From Bacteriovorax sp. PP10 (GTDB lineage: Bacteria > Bdellovibrionota > Bacteriovoracia > Bacteriovoracales > Bacteriovoracaceae), in contig NZ_JAYGJQ010000002.1 of the NCBI RefSeq assembly GCF_035013165.1, forward strand, positions 434,001 through 498,000: DNA of 64,000 nt. The letters run 5' to 3'. Below, piece after piece: positions 44,133 to 53,600 of this stretch. The notes under the pieces were generated by a model. The model was not told where the DNA came from. It saw only the letters and a program-made list of their open reading frames with translations, and made no database searches. The stretch's first letter is position 1. The number at the start of each line of letters is the position of its first letter. Both the position numbers and the translations under genes were made by a program.

Positions 44133-44134
44133 GA

Positions 44135-45133
44135 TTAAGTGTTGCTCCAGCTTCCTGCTTCAGCTTGTCCTTCATAATGTTCGATAAAATGAATAATGCT
44201 TTTATCTGCTTTTAGAGGTGTCTTAAAGTTAAACTTGATTCGGGAGAAGATGATTGTATCTCCCTTAGCGAAATAGTTTCCAACAAGTTTAGTAAGAAAG
44301 AGAATAATTGGATTTAATAACCATCCATATTTTCTTTTTTCAGTAACTAGTATCGTCTGTCCTTCTGTCACACCATCCGCAGTCGGTCTTAGGGCGAAGA
44401 TAATATAGAAATGTAAAAAATCAGGTCCCACCATAACACTTCCGACATGGCCCCACCAGTAAGTCATCTCGTAAGTCAGAGCATTCTTATAGAATTTTGA
44501 TGCCCATTTTAAAAAGATATTTTTGTGAGGGAGAGGAGTCGTGTTAGATAGCTGAATACATCTTGGTGTTAACACCGTCGGCTTCATATCGAGATCGACA
44601 ACTAAGTTATGAACAGATTTAAAGTGCTGAGCATCGATAGCGTTAATCATGACGACATTCGGATGACAGTTTTTAATGAACCTGCTTCCAAGAGAGTAGT
44701 CGAGTTCTTTGCCAACCAGTTCGGGAATAACAGGAACTTCTTCAATCTTATCCGGATCACCGGCCCAAACCCAAATCAGTCCATACTTCTCACGTTGAGG
44801 GTATGTTTTTAGTTGCTGAATATTTTTTATTTCTTTTTGTGCAGGAATTTCAATACAGTCACCTGTATCGTTAAATTTCCAGTAATGAAAAGGGCATCGG
44901 ATATCATTGCCTTCAACGAAACCATCACAAAGATGAGCACCCATATGAGGACAGTGCGCATCCATGATTCTGATAGTGTTATCAGCGCCTCGATAAACCA
45001 CAAAATCTTTGTCTGCAAGCTTCGCTGGTTTTGCTGTGCCTGTTTTAACTTCAGAGGACTTTATTAGCCAATACCAACCTTCCGGAAGGAATTTAGCATT
45101 GCCAAAATTCTGTAGTGTTTCTTGATATGACAT
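44135..45133 (-). CDS. Rieske non-heme iron oxygenase R4
   Basis: 332 residues from ATG 45133 (MSYQETLQNF), chosen over a TTG 12 bases upstream because GGAG is correctly spaced. Ligands C61 and H63 (CPHMGAHL), C80 and H83 (CPFHYW); iron motif AIDAQHFKSVH with D167, H170 and H175. It is closely related to R1 and R2, suggesting gene duplication with specialised positions on one substrate. It heads the eight-gene minus-strand operon that ends with the GH3-like enzyme, and is divergent from the MMPL exporter 56 bases away. Confidence 0.92.
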   Translation of the reverse strand: MSYQETLQNFGNAKFLPEGWYWLIKSSEVKTGTAKPAKLADKDFVVYRGADNTIRIMDAHCPHMGAHLCDGFVEGNDIRCPFHYWKFNDTGDCIEIPAQKEIKNIQQLKTYPQREKYGLIWVWAGDPDKIEEVPVIPELVGKELDYSLGSRFIKNCHPNVVMINAIDAQHFKSVHNLVVDLDMKPTVLTPRCIQLSNTTPLPHKNIFLKWASKFYKNALTYEMTYWWGHVGSVMVGPDFLHFYIIFALRPTADGVTEGQTILVTEKRKYGWLLNPIILFLTKLVGNYFAKGDTIIFSRIKFNFKTPLKADKSIIHFIEHYEGQAEAGSWSNT

Positions 45134-45189
45134 TAAATTCTCCAATTAAATTATATTGCCCTTTCCGCATTTATGTCTAATCATTTTGT

Positions 45190-47370
45190 ATGGTGAAAAA
45201 TACGCCTACCGAGGCAAAAGTCGGTGAAAAATCAAATTATTTGCTTGGTTTGTTTCAGGGGATATTACGTTACTGTTATGTTTATCCAAAGACTGTAATC
45301 TTGATTTTTCTGGGCCTATTCATTCTGGCCGTGAGTGGGTTACGTCATATTCATCTAGAACTTGATATTTATGATGTAAAGAACGAGAGTTTCGCCTCAA
45401 GTTCAAATTGGTTCAAATTAAGAAACGAATTCAAAGATCCTAATTCCCTGTATTTTGTATGGAAGCCTTCTCGCGTTCTGGACTCTCAAATACACTGTCA
45501 GTGGCAGAGGGAAATTCAGAATGTTAGGAATAAAGAAGAGAGTATTACTAGGGCATTCCAGGTCTACAGTCTTCGCTCTCCAATAGACGACAGTGGAGAT
45601 CTTTTATATAAAAAGCTATTGGAAGATCCATGTGCCGAAAATCTTCAGTCTGCTTCATTAAATTCTGTTCAAAAATCCTATCTCGGGCCGGTTCTTTTAG
45701 ACCCAAACCACACGACGTTTTTGACGGAAGTGAGTTTCGAAAGTGCAAATAATGATGGCGTTGTTCCCATTAATGAAATCGAAAGAATCTCAAATGATCT
45801 TTTGCTAAAAAATAAAACGATAGATCCTAAAGGCGACGTTCAATTACTAGGACCACTTAGTTACCGAATCGAGTTCAAAAAAATTCTGACTAAAGACCTC
45901 TACATCAATGTTGGATTATTGATTTTCATTGCCATTTTTTTTCGACTTTTTCTTGGTACGTGGGTGAGTGGTGTTGTCTATGTTGCTATCACTTGCACCA
46001 CAATCTTTTATACATTGGGACTGATGGGTATTATGGGATACCCGGTAGATATCCTAACCAATAACCTTATTTTAATGACAGCAATCGCAGGTACTGCTGA
46101 TTTCTTATTTTTGTCATTTGAGTTTTTTAAATATGATCCTAAAAAAAGTTATCACAACATAATTACCCCTGCCTTTTTTACAACTTTTACAACAATGGTG
46201 GGATTCATTTCGCTATACTCGTCAGATTTAGAAATGATCAGACGATTTGGTGTGGCCGCAGCTACTGGTGCATTTTTCGAGTGGGCACTCCTTTTTAATC
46301 TGGTTCCTGCAATTATGGGAGTTTTAAAAATTGAGAAGAGCTGGGTTAATCGTGAGAAAGCTTTTGATATTGAACATTTTAAAAAATTCTTAAAATACAC
46401 TCCATCGAAGAAGGTTATTTATTCATTTTTATTTGTTTCAGTAATGGCCTTCGTTGCATGGCCATTCTTAAACTATTCGGATTCTCCCAAAAACAATTTC
46501 CCGCAATCTCATCCATTAAGAGTGGCGATTGAAGATTTTCAAAAGAAATTCAATTGGGAAGGTAATATCTCTCTCTTGTTTAAAAAAGACGTTTCTGAAA
46601 ATGAAATGAAAGATATTAATGAGAAAGTAAAGAAGCATAAACTAGTACTTTTTATTGAGAATAAAAAAGATCTTTTGGATTCGTGGACAAATAATTTTGA
46701 GTCTAAGTTGAGAAAGGATTTAATCATCCGCGACTTTGAAGGCACACCCCTTAACAATCGTTTTGAATCACCTGAATTTAAAAGATCAGTAGTTTATCTT
46801 AAAAATATCAATACAAAAGAGCTGGAAGAATTCCAAGATTTTACGAAGAAAATTTGTGGTGATAAATGTATACCAACTGGCCAAGTTCTGGTTTATCTCG
46901 AGCTGAATAAGAGAGTGAGCCATACGATGCTGGAGAGTTTTGTCACAAGTATTTTCCTGGTACTCATCATTTTGTTTACGTTAATGCATACATTAAAAAT
47001 TAAAGGTGCAAGTTTTAAAGATGTGGCCATCGCAAGTTTAGTGGCCCCATTGTTTATGGTCACAGTGATTGCCGTCCTTCAAGTTCCGGTAAATGTTGTG
47101 ACATCAATCTTCTTTGCTGCTCTAGTGGGGCTGACAGGCGATAATGCCATTCAATACCTGTTTGCCTCTAATGGTGGAACGCTGGAGAAAGGACTGGCCC
47201 TAAGAGGGGATGCAAGCCTTGTGTTCTCATTGCTTTTAATTTTTGGGAGTTTATTTTTTATCGGGCAAACACTTATACCGCTTAAGTGGCTTGGTGTTCT
47301 ATTCTCTTTAGGATTTCTGGTGACGTTTATAGGTGATTACTGGATTTTAAAAGGTCTCAACGAAAAATAA
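45190..47370 (+). CDS. MMPL/RND-superfamily lipid exporter-like protein
   Basis: 726 residues in two homologous halves: TM1 near 38-57 and a large soluble loop, then five TMs (about 233-385), a hydrophobic helix near 400, a second soluble loop, and five TMs (about 590-720). GTADFLFLSFEFF and GLTGDNAIQYLFAS hold the charged residues expected in the proton relay helix of RND/MMPL proteins. MMPL and HpnN-like members move lipids out of the inner membrane. Placement divergent from R4 suggests it exports the cluster product. The start has no obvious ribosome site. No periplasmic adaptor gene is adjacent. Confidence 0.85.
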   Translation: MVKNTPTEAKVGEKSNYLLGLFQGILRYCYVYPKTVILIFLGLFILAVSGLRHIHLELDIYDVKNESFASSSNWFKLRNEFKDPNSLYFVWKPSRVLDSQIHCQWQREIQNVRNKEESITRAFQVYSLRSPIDDSGDLLYKKLLEDPCAENLQSASLNSVQKSYLGPVLLDPNHTTFLTEVSFESANNDGVVPINEIERISNDLLLKNKTIDPKGDVQLLGPLSYRIEFKKILTKDLYINVGLLIFIAIFFRLFLGTWVSGVVYVAITCTTIFYTLGLMGIMGYPVDILTNNLILMTAIAGTADFLFLSFEFFKYDPKKSYHNIITPAFFTTFTTMVGFISLYSSDLEMIRRFGVAAATGAFFEWALLFNLVPAIMGVLKIEKSWVNREKAFDIEHFKKFLKYTPSKKVIYSFLFVSVMAFVAWPFLNYSDSPKNNFPQSHPLRVAIEDFQKKFNWEGNISLLFKKDVSENEMKDINEKVKKHKLVLFIENKKDLLDSWTNNFESKLRKDLIIRDFEGTPLNNRFESPEFKRSVVYLKNINTKELEEFQDFTKKICGDKCIPTGQVLVYLELNKRVSHTMLESFVTSIFLVLIILFTLMHTLKIKGASFKDVAIASLVAPLFMVTVIAVLQVPVNVVTSIFFAALVGLTGDNAIQYLFASNGGTLEKGLALRGDASLVFSLLLIFGSLFFIGQTLIPLKWLGVLFSLGFLVTFIGDYWILKGLNEK

Positions 47371-47397
47371 GAATGGTGCTCTTTCAAGCACCATTCT
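47370..47397. terminator. bidirectional terminator-like hairpin
   Basis: AGAATGGTGCT and AGCACCATTCT form a perfect eleven-pair stem around a CTTTC-type loop, starting on the last base of the exporter stop codon. It separates convergent genes; the T-run is short, so it may work as a weak two-way terminator. Confidence 0.65.
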
Positions 47398-47406
47398 ATT
47401 GATTGA

Positions 47407-48933
47407 TTATCTTACAAAAAGTGTTGGCAAATTCATAACTAAAGAAGTCCCACGGCTGTATCTCATGATTCTTCTGGCCTCTGCCATATAGTCACTTGAT
47501 TGTCCTGCAGCACTTGGTACAAAAGTTTTCCAAGCATCGTTGTTCCATCCAATCGATCTACCTTTGTCGTAGTTTCTTACTTTTAGAAGGTCACCGTTTT
47601 TAGCTTTGATTGTTTTTTCGTTTGCACCTTGTTCGAACTTATTTGCCATCAGAACGCCTAGGTTTTGTGGAGGATTATTGTAGAAAGCAGGAAGATTAAC
47701 TGTCACTGACTTTCCAGAAACCGGGTCTCTCACTTCTGCTTCGCCTTTAACTACAGCAACCATATTGCTGATTCCTTTTCCTAACTGCGCTTGTGACTCA
47801 GAAGAAAAGTGAATTGGGTTTAATGCCATTGCCGGGTTTGCATCTTTATCCTGAAGAAGCTCGTATGCTTTTTTAGCATGAAGTACATAATTTTTAAGAG
47901 CAGTGTAGGCCTGCTTCATCATGTTTGTTCCGTAAGGATTGTTTGGCATGTCTCTTAGTGATAAGAATTTTTTCTTAGTGAATTCCGTCATTACACCAAC
48001 TCTTTCTTCATCAGTTAACCCCAGGTCTTCTTTTTCTTTTCCTAAGATTGAGATTGAGTCTTGACCAACATGAGCTCCCATTTTCTTTGCAACATCAAGA
48101 GCAAGGTCCTGGTTGTACGCACAGAAAACTAAAATCCCGTGAAGAGATCTGTAGTAAGCAGAAGCAGCTAAGTGCATTTCAGCGGCACCGTGCCCAGAGT
48201 AGCGTTGAATATCATCTCTGAATGCCCCTGTTCCAAATAACATTTTGTTATCCCAAACAAAGATTTTCGAAGAGTCTTTAGCAATAAGAGCTTCAATGCG
48301 AGTTGTGCTTTCATATAGCTTTTTTGCCATTTCATTACCTAAGAAGCTTTGAAATTCTGCAATTGATTTAAATTGAGATGCATTCGACATATCAGCAGAA
48401 GGCTCTGTGAAGTATCTAAATGTTGCTTTCGCCTGATCTGTAGGAAGGGCCATGTCGATAGTACCAGCAACACTTCTTAAGATTTGAATCGCTGATACGT
48501 GCGTAGCTTTATTTCCTAAGAACGAATTACCTTTTTCAAAAAGAGGGCGAAGTCTCCACACAATTCCACGAAGTGGAAGAGCAACGTGAGCTTGAGTAAG
48601 AAAGTATTTAGTGTCATCAGAATAAGAATCAAAGTTTGCGTATGATTTTTTTAGAAGCCCTTCTAATTGGTCAGGGTCTTGAACCTTAAGCCACTCAGCT
48701 CTTAATTTTTTAAAATCTGCACTTAGATCTGATTCAGAAAAAGTTTGCAAGCTTGCAATCTTTCTTTTTGAAGCAGGAGTCGCTGGAGCTTTATCAGCTG
48801 TTGCCCAGTTGTCTTGAATCGATAGAACAGAATAATCAAATTGCGGTTGAGCTACAGTTTTCGGTGCTGCAGTGACAACTGAAGTTGAAAGCGATAGTAC
48901 AACGAGAGCACTTAAAGTTTGTTTTAAAATCAA
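47407..48933 (-). CDS. hypothetical secreted protein, 508 aa
   Basis: The start is set at TTG 48933, 5 bases after GGAGG, giving the signal peptide MILKQTLSALVVLSLSTSVVTAAP; an in-frame ATG 12 bases upstream would place the ribosome site within the gene. The mature protein is helical and largely free of Cys, with segments such as ALPLRGIVWRLRPLFEKGNSF and YSGHGAAEMHLAASAYYRSLHGILVF that may form a core. The family is unknown to me. It is monocistronic, with a hairpin after its convergent neighbour. Periplasmic or extracellular location likely. Confidence 0.75.
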   Translation of the reverse strand: MILKQTLSALVVLSLSTSVVTAAPKTVAQPQFDYSVLSIQDNWATADKAPATPASKRKIASLQTFSESDLSADFKKLRAEWLKVQDPDQLEGLLKKSYANFDSYSDDTKYFLTQAHVALPLRGIVWRLRPLFEKGNSFLGNKATHVSAIQILRSVAGTIDMALPTDQAKATFRYFTEPSADMSNASQFKSIAEFQSFLGNEMAKKLYESTTRIEALIAKDSSKIFVWDNKMLFGTGAFRDDIQRYSGHGAAEMHLAASAYYRSLHGILVFCAYNQDLALDVAKKMGAHVGQDSISILGKEKEDLGLTDEERVGVMTEFTKKKFLSLRDMPNNPYGTNMMKQAYTALKNYVLHAKKAYELLQDKDANPAMALNPIHFSSESQAQLGKGISNMVAVVKGEAEVRDPVSGKSVTVNLPAFYNNPPQNLGVLMANKFEQGANEKTIKAKNGDLLKVRNYDKGRSIGWNNDAWKTFVPSAAGQSSDYMAEARRIMRYSRGTSLVMNLPTLFVR

Positions 48934-49372
48934 GGTTTCCTCCATTTAATGAAACACTAAAAAAGTATAGCATTGAAGGATGCTTTTGATAGAGGGAAAA
49001 ATGTTTAGTTGGGCTTTCTCAGAGGGGGGAAGGGCTGTGTTTTTAATCACTTGCCCGATTGTTGTGAAGCTAATTACCAGACTAAAAGCTGACCTGGGCC
49101 AACTCCCTAAAAATATTATTAGAGCAATATGGATTTGATGTTGTTGAGGTTTTCTTAGAAGCTATTCTCAAATTCTCTATGATCGTTTTAAGCAAAGATG
49201 GGATTTTGGGGAAAGACACAGAGGTCATGCTGACAACGAAAGGTTTGGTGAGTTTGAAATACGATTAAGAGATAACGTTTCGCCATTAGGCCTGACGGAA
49301 AAATTGATAAGAATTGATACGAATGATTTTAAATCCGTTGATTATGATTTTGTAAAAAATAGTTTAGTGCAG
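48934..49372. other. 439-base region without an intact gene
   Basis: Upstream of the secreted-protein gene. It contains GGAGG-type leader sequence for that gene, an AT-rich part around 48957-49080 and, from about 49103, an apparently decayed reading frame (see next entry). No promoter element stands out. Confidence 0.45.
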
Positions 49373-49381
49373 TTAATTTAA
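49103..49381 (+). pseudogene. possible decayed coding remnant
   Basis: Two overlapping frames each look protein-like but have no start: one reads LLEQYGFDVVEVFLEAIL in the first half, and another reads ILYDRFKQRWDFGERHRG and continues to GEFEIRLRDNVSPLGLTEKL in the second half, ending at TAA 49379-49381. The shift between them is consistent with a single-base frameshift in an old gene whose start is gone. The 3' end overlaps the convergent GNAT gene by 9 bases. Evidence is weak. Confidence 0.3.
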
Positions 49382-49867
49382 TCTTTTTTGGAGGTAGTGA
49401 AGTTGTACTTCAGGAGTCCGTCCTTCAAGTGTTTTCATTAAACTATAATTCAATTTTTTATATAAGTTTAAGGCCTTTTCATTATCACTATCTACACCTA
49501 GTGTAAGTGTCTTCACACCTCGTGCGATGGCCTCCAGTTCTAATAGTTGCATAAGCTTTAATCCATAACCCTGACGATGGTGAGTTTTAGAAACTTGTAA
49601 GGCGTGAATATGAGCAATCTCTTTCCCGTTTGCAAGTTCAGGTCTATTGTCTGCATTTTTTAAAATAAGCTGAACCATCGCAACAGGTTCAATGTCTTCT
49701 AATAAATATAAGATTCTATTATCAGCTAACTCTTTAAGTTCATTTTTTATATAATCTCTAATCTTTATAATGTTTTCTGCATTAGCACCAAATGTGGCAA
49801 CGATGCTCATGACTTTATGGATGTCATTTGGATTTATAGAAGATGTAATTTTTAACTGAGGATTCAT
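49373..49867 (-). CDS. GNAT-family N-acetyltransferase
   Basis: 164 residues from ATG 49867 (MNPQLKITSS); an upstream TTG at 49909 is in frame but unlikely. The acetyl-CoA loop VSKTHHRQGYGLKLMQLLE (RQGYG core) and the later DSDNEKALNLYKKLNY define a GNAT. Substrate unknown. The ribosome site is weak. It is transcribed alone, divergent from the Nudix gene. Confidence 0.85.
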   Translation of the reverse strand: MNPQLKITSSINPNDIHKVMSIVATFGANAENIIKIRDYIKNELKELADNRILYLLEDIEPVAMVQLILKNADNRPELANGKEIAHIHALQVSKTHHRQGYGLKLMQLLELEAIARGVKTLTLGVDSDNEKALNLYKKLNYSLMKTLEGRTPEVQLHYLQKRLN

Positions 49868-49962
49868 TGAATAAAGGTTAACTTGGATATGTGGAAAAAG
49901 CACGATCAATTGGGAAATTTTGAGCCATCATCATGCAATAGCACCTTCTCATAGGAGATCAC

Positions 49963-50376
49963 ATGCAAGAAATAAATTATCAAGATAAGGTTAGCTACTT
50001 TAAAACAAACATTGTTCCTGAATCATACAAATCAGTTTTGGTTTTTATTAAAAATGGCAAAGAGTGGTTGATGGTAAAAAACAAATTTAGAAACTGGGAA
50101 TTACCAGGCGGACATAAAGAGGGCAGTGAAACACTTTATGAAACAGCTCAAAGAGAAGCTTTTGAAGAAGCTGGAGTTGATATTAAAAATATAGTTTACG
50201 TTGGTTATTATCGTCTTGCAGATGGGCATACAACATCAATCGTTACGGCCGAAGTTGAAAAATTTCATGAGATCCCTTCGGACTTTGAAACTGAAGAAAG
50301 AAAGTTTGTGTCGGAGTTTCCAGCAAAGCTATCTTTTAATGATGCTGTTTATCCGTGGTTGGTGAGGAATTTTTGA
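49963..50376 (+). CDS. Nudix hydrolase
   Basis: 137 residues with a complete Nudix box (G-x5-E-x7-REUXEE-x-G-U) at about residues 46-68: GGHKEGSETLYETAQ followed by REAFEEAGV. The box glutamates bind Mg for hydrolysing nucleoside-diphosphate-linked compounds. Flanking WELPGGH and a short C-terminus suggest a simple MutT-like housecleaner; the substrate is not predictable. AGGAGA precedes the ATG. Confidence 0.93.
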   Translation: MQEINYQDKVSYFKTNIVPESYKSVLVFIKNGKEWLMVKNKFRNWELPGGHKEGSETLYETAQREAFEEAGVDIKNIVYVGYYRLADGHTTSIVTAEVEKFHEIPSDFETEERKFVSEFPAKLSFNDAVYPWLVRNF

Positions 50377-50380
50377 GATT

Positions 50381-50425
50381 AGTCATTTGAGCTCTTGGTG
50401 TTGAGCGCTAAGAGCTCAAATGGCT
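50381..50425 (+). other. long perfect hairpin after the Nudix gene
   Basis: CATTTGAGCTCTT (50384-50396) and AAGAGCTCAAATG (50410-50422) are a perfect 13-base inverted repeat, extendable at both ends (A-T, G-C and G-T pairs) to about 20 pairs with a 5-base apex loop. It starts 5 bases past the Nudix stop. No T-run follows, so a classic terminator is unlikely; it may protect the mRNA 3' end or be a protein-binding palindrome. Confidence 0.6.
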
Positions 50426-50597
50426 AAAGAATTACTGACTAAAATACCGAAGTGAATATGCATCGAATGTTGGCGTTCCTTTAGTGAATTTGCAAATATA
50501 AAGAAAAAACCTTATGTATCTCCATGTATATAGATAAATATAACTATTTAAAAATATGGTTATATTATTATTGTTTTTTTATTTATGTGTAGTTTTG

Positions 50598-50625
50598 TAA
50601 AAGGTTGGTTGATATTAGCCGATAA
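50598..50625 (+). promoter_or_regulatory. sigma-28-like promoter, possible leaderless start
   Basis: TAAA at 50598-50601 and GCCGATAA at 50618-50625, separated by 16 bases; the -10 is an exact match to the sigma-28 (FliA) consensus and the -35 core is exact with one extra spacer base. A transcript would begin near 50631-50633, on the ATG of the large lipoprotein, so the mRNA would lack a leader, consistent with no visible Shine-Dalgarno. Confidence 0.5.
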
Positions 50626-50631
50626 TATCTT

Positions 50632-53600
50632 ATGCATTTCTTTAAGAAATTTTTAGCCCTATTCATGGTCATCATTTCAATGTCTGGTTGCTTACCAAGC
50701 AAAGTCACATTATCTAGTAATTTACAAAACCGACTTAATATTGAAAATAAATCTCGCGATCCATATGTACCTACCAGAGACTTGAGTGCCTATCGAATCA
50801 ATGGAGAGTGTAATAACTTTAAAACGGTTCAATTACAAATTCCTAATCTTGAGTTTACTGCCGTATGTGCTTTTGGAAAATTTAGTTATGTAACAGATTT
50901 ATCTTCTGTTAATGAAGGTGAATTCGAAATTTCTGTCACAGGAACTAATTCTGATGGAAAAACGCAGACACAAGTTTCTAAAAAATTAATAAAGGATACA
51001 GTTGCACCTGTAGGCACTTTGTCTGTAGATGGACTTGGATTAAGTCCTAGCAAAAGTACATTAGCTAGAACAATTTCAGTCAGCGGTAATAATGAATTTT
51101 ACAGTTATAAGTATAAGCTTACTTCCTTATCTTCATGTCAGGGAGTTACTTTTGAGCAGCTAACAGAGTATGGGATAGACCAAAAATCGAATGTCGTATT
51201 CTTAGAAAATGCTTCGAATAGAATCTGTCTTATTGGAAGTGATAAGGCCGGTAATTGGCAGACAATAGCTTCAGAGAGTTCTGCCATTAGAATTGACACT
51301 CGTTCACCTGCAGCTGTTTTGAATTTAGTTCATACATCCTACTATAACTCTTTAACACAGACTCCGGTTTTCAGTTGGAACGATGCAAATGATAATGACG
51401 GTGGAAGTGGTATTAGTCATTATGAAGTGGCCTTAGGATCGATTGCTGGAGGGAGCGATTTATTACCCTGGGCTAATGTTGGTAATGTTAAAACGATTCA
51501 GTTATCTTCTGATTTAACAGCGTACTCAAACTTAATGGTATATCCATCTATAAGATCAGTAGATAAAGTTGGGCTCGTTTCTGAAAAGTTTTCGAGTAGT
51601 GGATGGTATGTGGGAACTCCAGCTGTCGATTTGTCGATGGTTCAGCCCAATCCTTCAAGCGTTATAAAACTTTCAAATAAAAATAGCTTTACCGTTAATG
51701 GAAATTGTTCAGAAGTGGGACGCAATGTTGTTATTTCCATTACAGGCATGGCCCCAGCGAGTGTGGTGTGTACTGCCTCTCAAACTTATTCCAAAATATT
51801 TAATCTTGGTTCTGTAAGCGATGGTGCTGTTACCATTGGAGTGTTTCACGACAATGCGATGAGTGTCTCTCGCTCTTTATCTTTGACTATTCAAAAAGAT
51901 ACAGTCGTTCCAACTGTTTCGTTTATAAGTCCAGCTGATAAAACTTTTTACACAGGATCTAATAGAGCAGCTTTTACGATTTCGGGAAGCTGTAGCGAAT
52001 CAGGAAAAGTAGTCAATATTGATTCTAATTTTGGCTATTCAGCACAACCTGTATGTAGTGCTGCTCATACATGGTCAATCACATTGGATCTGTCACAAGA
52101 AAATGCCAGCTCCTTAATTTTTAGCGCAAATCACAGTGATGCTGTGGGAAATTCAGGTATTGAGGCCAATAGAACATTTATAAACGCGAGTACACAAAAG
52201 TTAAATACACAGGCCTTGGCGGCCACAGGACTTTCAAATATCTATGAGATTGGAGTTGCTTCTGGAAGTGGGAAAATTCTCATGAGAGGAACTTATTATG
52301 ACAATGGTGTTACGGCCATTATGTCCGCTAATAGCGATGGGACCGAGTTGACGGCAATCACTCCTATGAGAGCAGGAAATATTCAGCCTTTTAATACAGG
52401 AAACCCAGATACATTTGTCTATAGTCCTTCTAAAAATGAAGTCTATTTTCGAAACTATCAACCTGGAAAAACCTCACAGATTTTTTTGAGTTCAGCAAAA
52501 ATTGATGGATCTGATTTTAAAGATATTCAAGGAACAACAGCTAATAAAAATATTAATTACACGGAAGGGCAGATTAGTCATGATGGAGAGAAAATAGTCT
52601 TTCTATCAGACAGAGATTTTGATGAGCGCTTTGAGCTTTACATCTCTAATGTAGATGGAAGTAACGTCATTAAGCTTAATGGAGCGCTGGGGACAGGGCA
52701 AAATGTGGCAAGTAATTTCCTTTATATTTCTGAAATAGGAAAGATTGTTTATATAGCAGATCAAGATACATTAAATATTAATGAAATTTATGTTGTGAAT
52801 GCTGATGGGACCGGGCGAGTAAAACTAAACCCATCTTTTGACAATTATGTGCCAGGGCAATCAAGAGGAGTGACAAGCTATAAAGTCAATTCACTAAAAA
52901 ACCGCGTCGTGTTTTATGGTGATTTTATTGATGATGCAAGAACTGAATTGTATACGTATGATCTGGTGAATGGTGGAAGCTCTGTGAGAATTCACAATCC
53001 ACTGATCAACTCAACGCAATTTGAAGTGGCCAGCAATTACTTCATCTCACCTGATGGTCTACAAGTTGCTTACAACACTGACAGTGATAATAGAGCGGGC
53101 TCAGGTAATAGCATCCAGCATTTATGGGTCGCTAAGATTGATGGCTCTAGCAGAGTTCGCATCACTCCGGCGATGGCCGCGAACCGAGACATTGCACCGG
53201 TATTTGGATTTTCAGCAGACAGCACAAAGGTTGTCTTCTCTACTGATAATGGAGCAGCTGATAACATTTATAACATCTACGTGGCCGATGCAGATAAAGC
53301 ATTTGATCATGCCGGTGGAAATGGTTACACACGTGTATCAGAGGTCACTCACGACCTCATTGGAACTGACCAGGCCCAAGGGCTGCATCCATTTAGTGTA
53401 ACGACCTACCGCTACCTGGATTTTACTCCAGATGGTCAATATGTAATCGCTTCAGTTAATGATACTGCAGGAGCAAATCCCTTAACAGTTTCAACATCTC
53501 TGTGGCGCTACAAACTTGATGGAACAGAAAAGTTATGTCTGACTTGTTCAAAACAAATTCTAAATGGTCAGGCACGTTACTTCGAAGTCTCACCAGATTC

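Noticed and set aside
32975-47370. Cluster as a bacterial sterol C4-demethylation and transport locus
   Set aside because: Rieske, SDR, sterol-desaturase-like and RND genes fit loosely, but no oxidosqualene cyclase or squalene epoxidase is here, and GH3, AurF-like and acyltransferases do not fit. Kept only as an alternative.
53021-53401. Alternative frame of 126 codons inside the giant lipoprotein
   Set aside because: No coding signature; the main frame has propeller repeats throughout.
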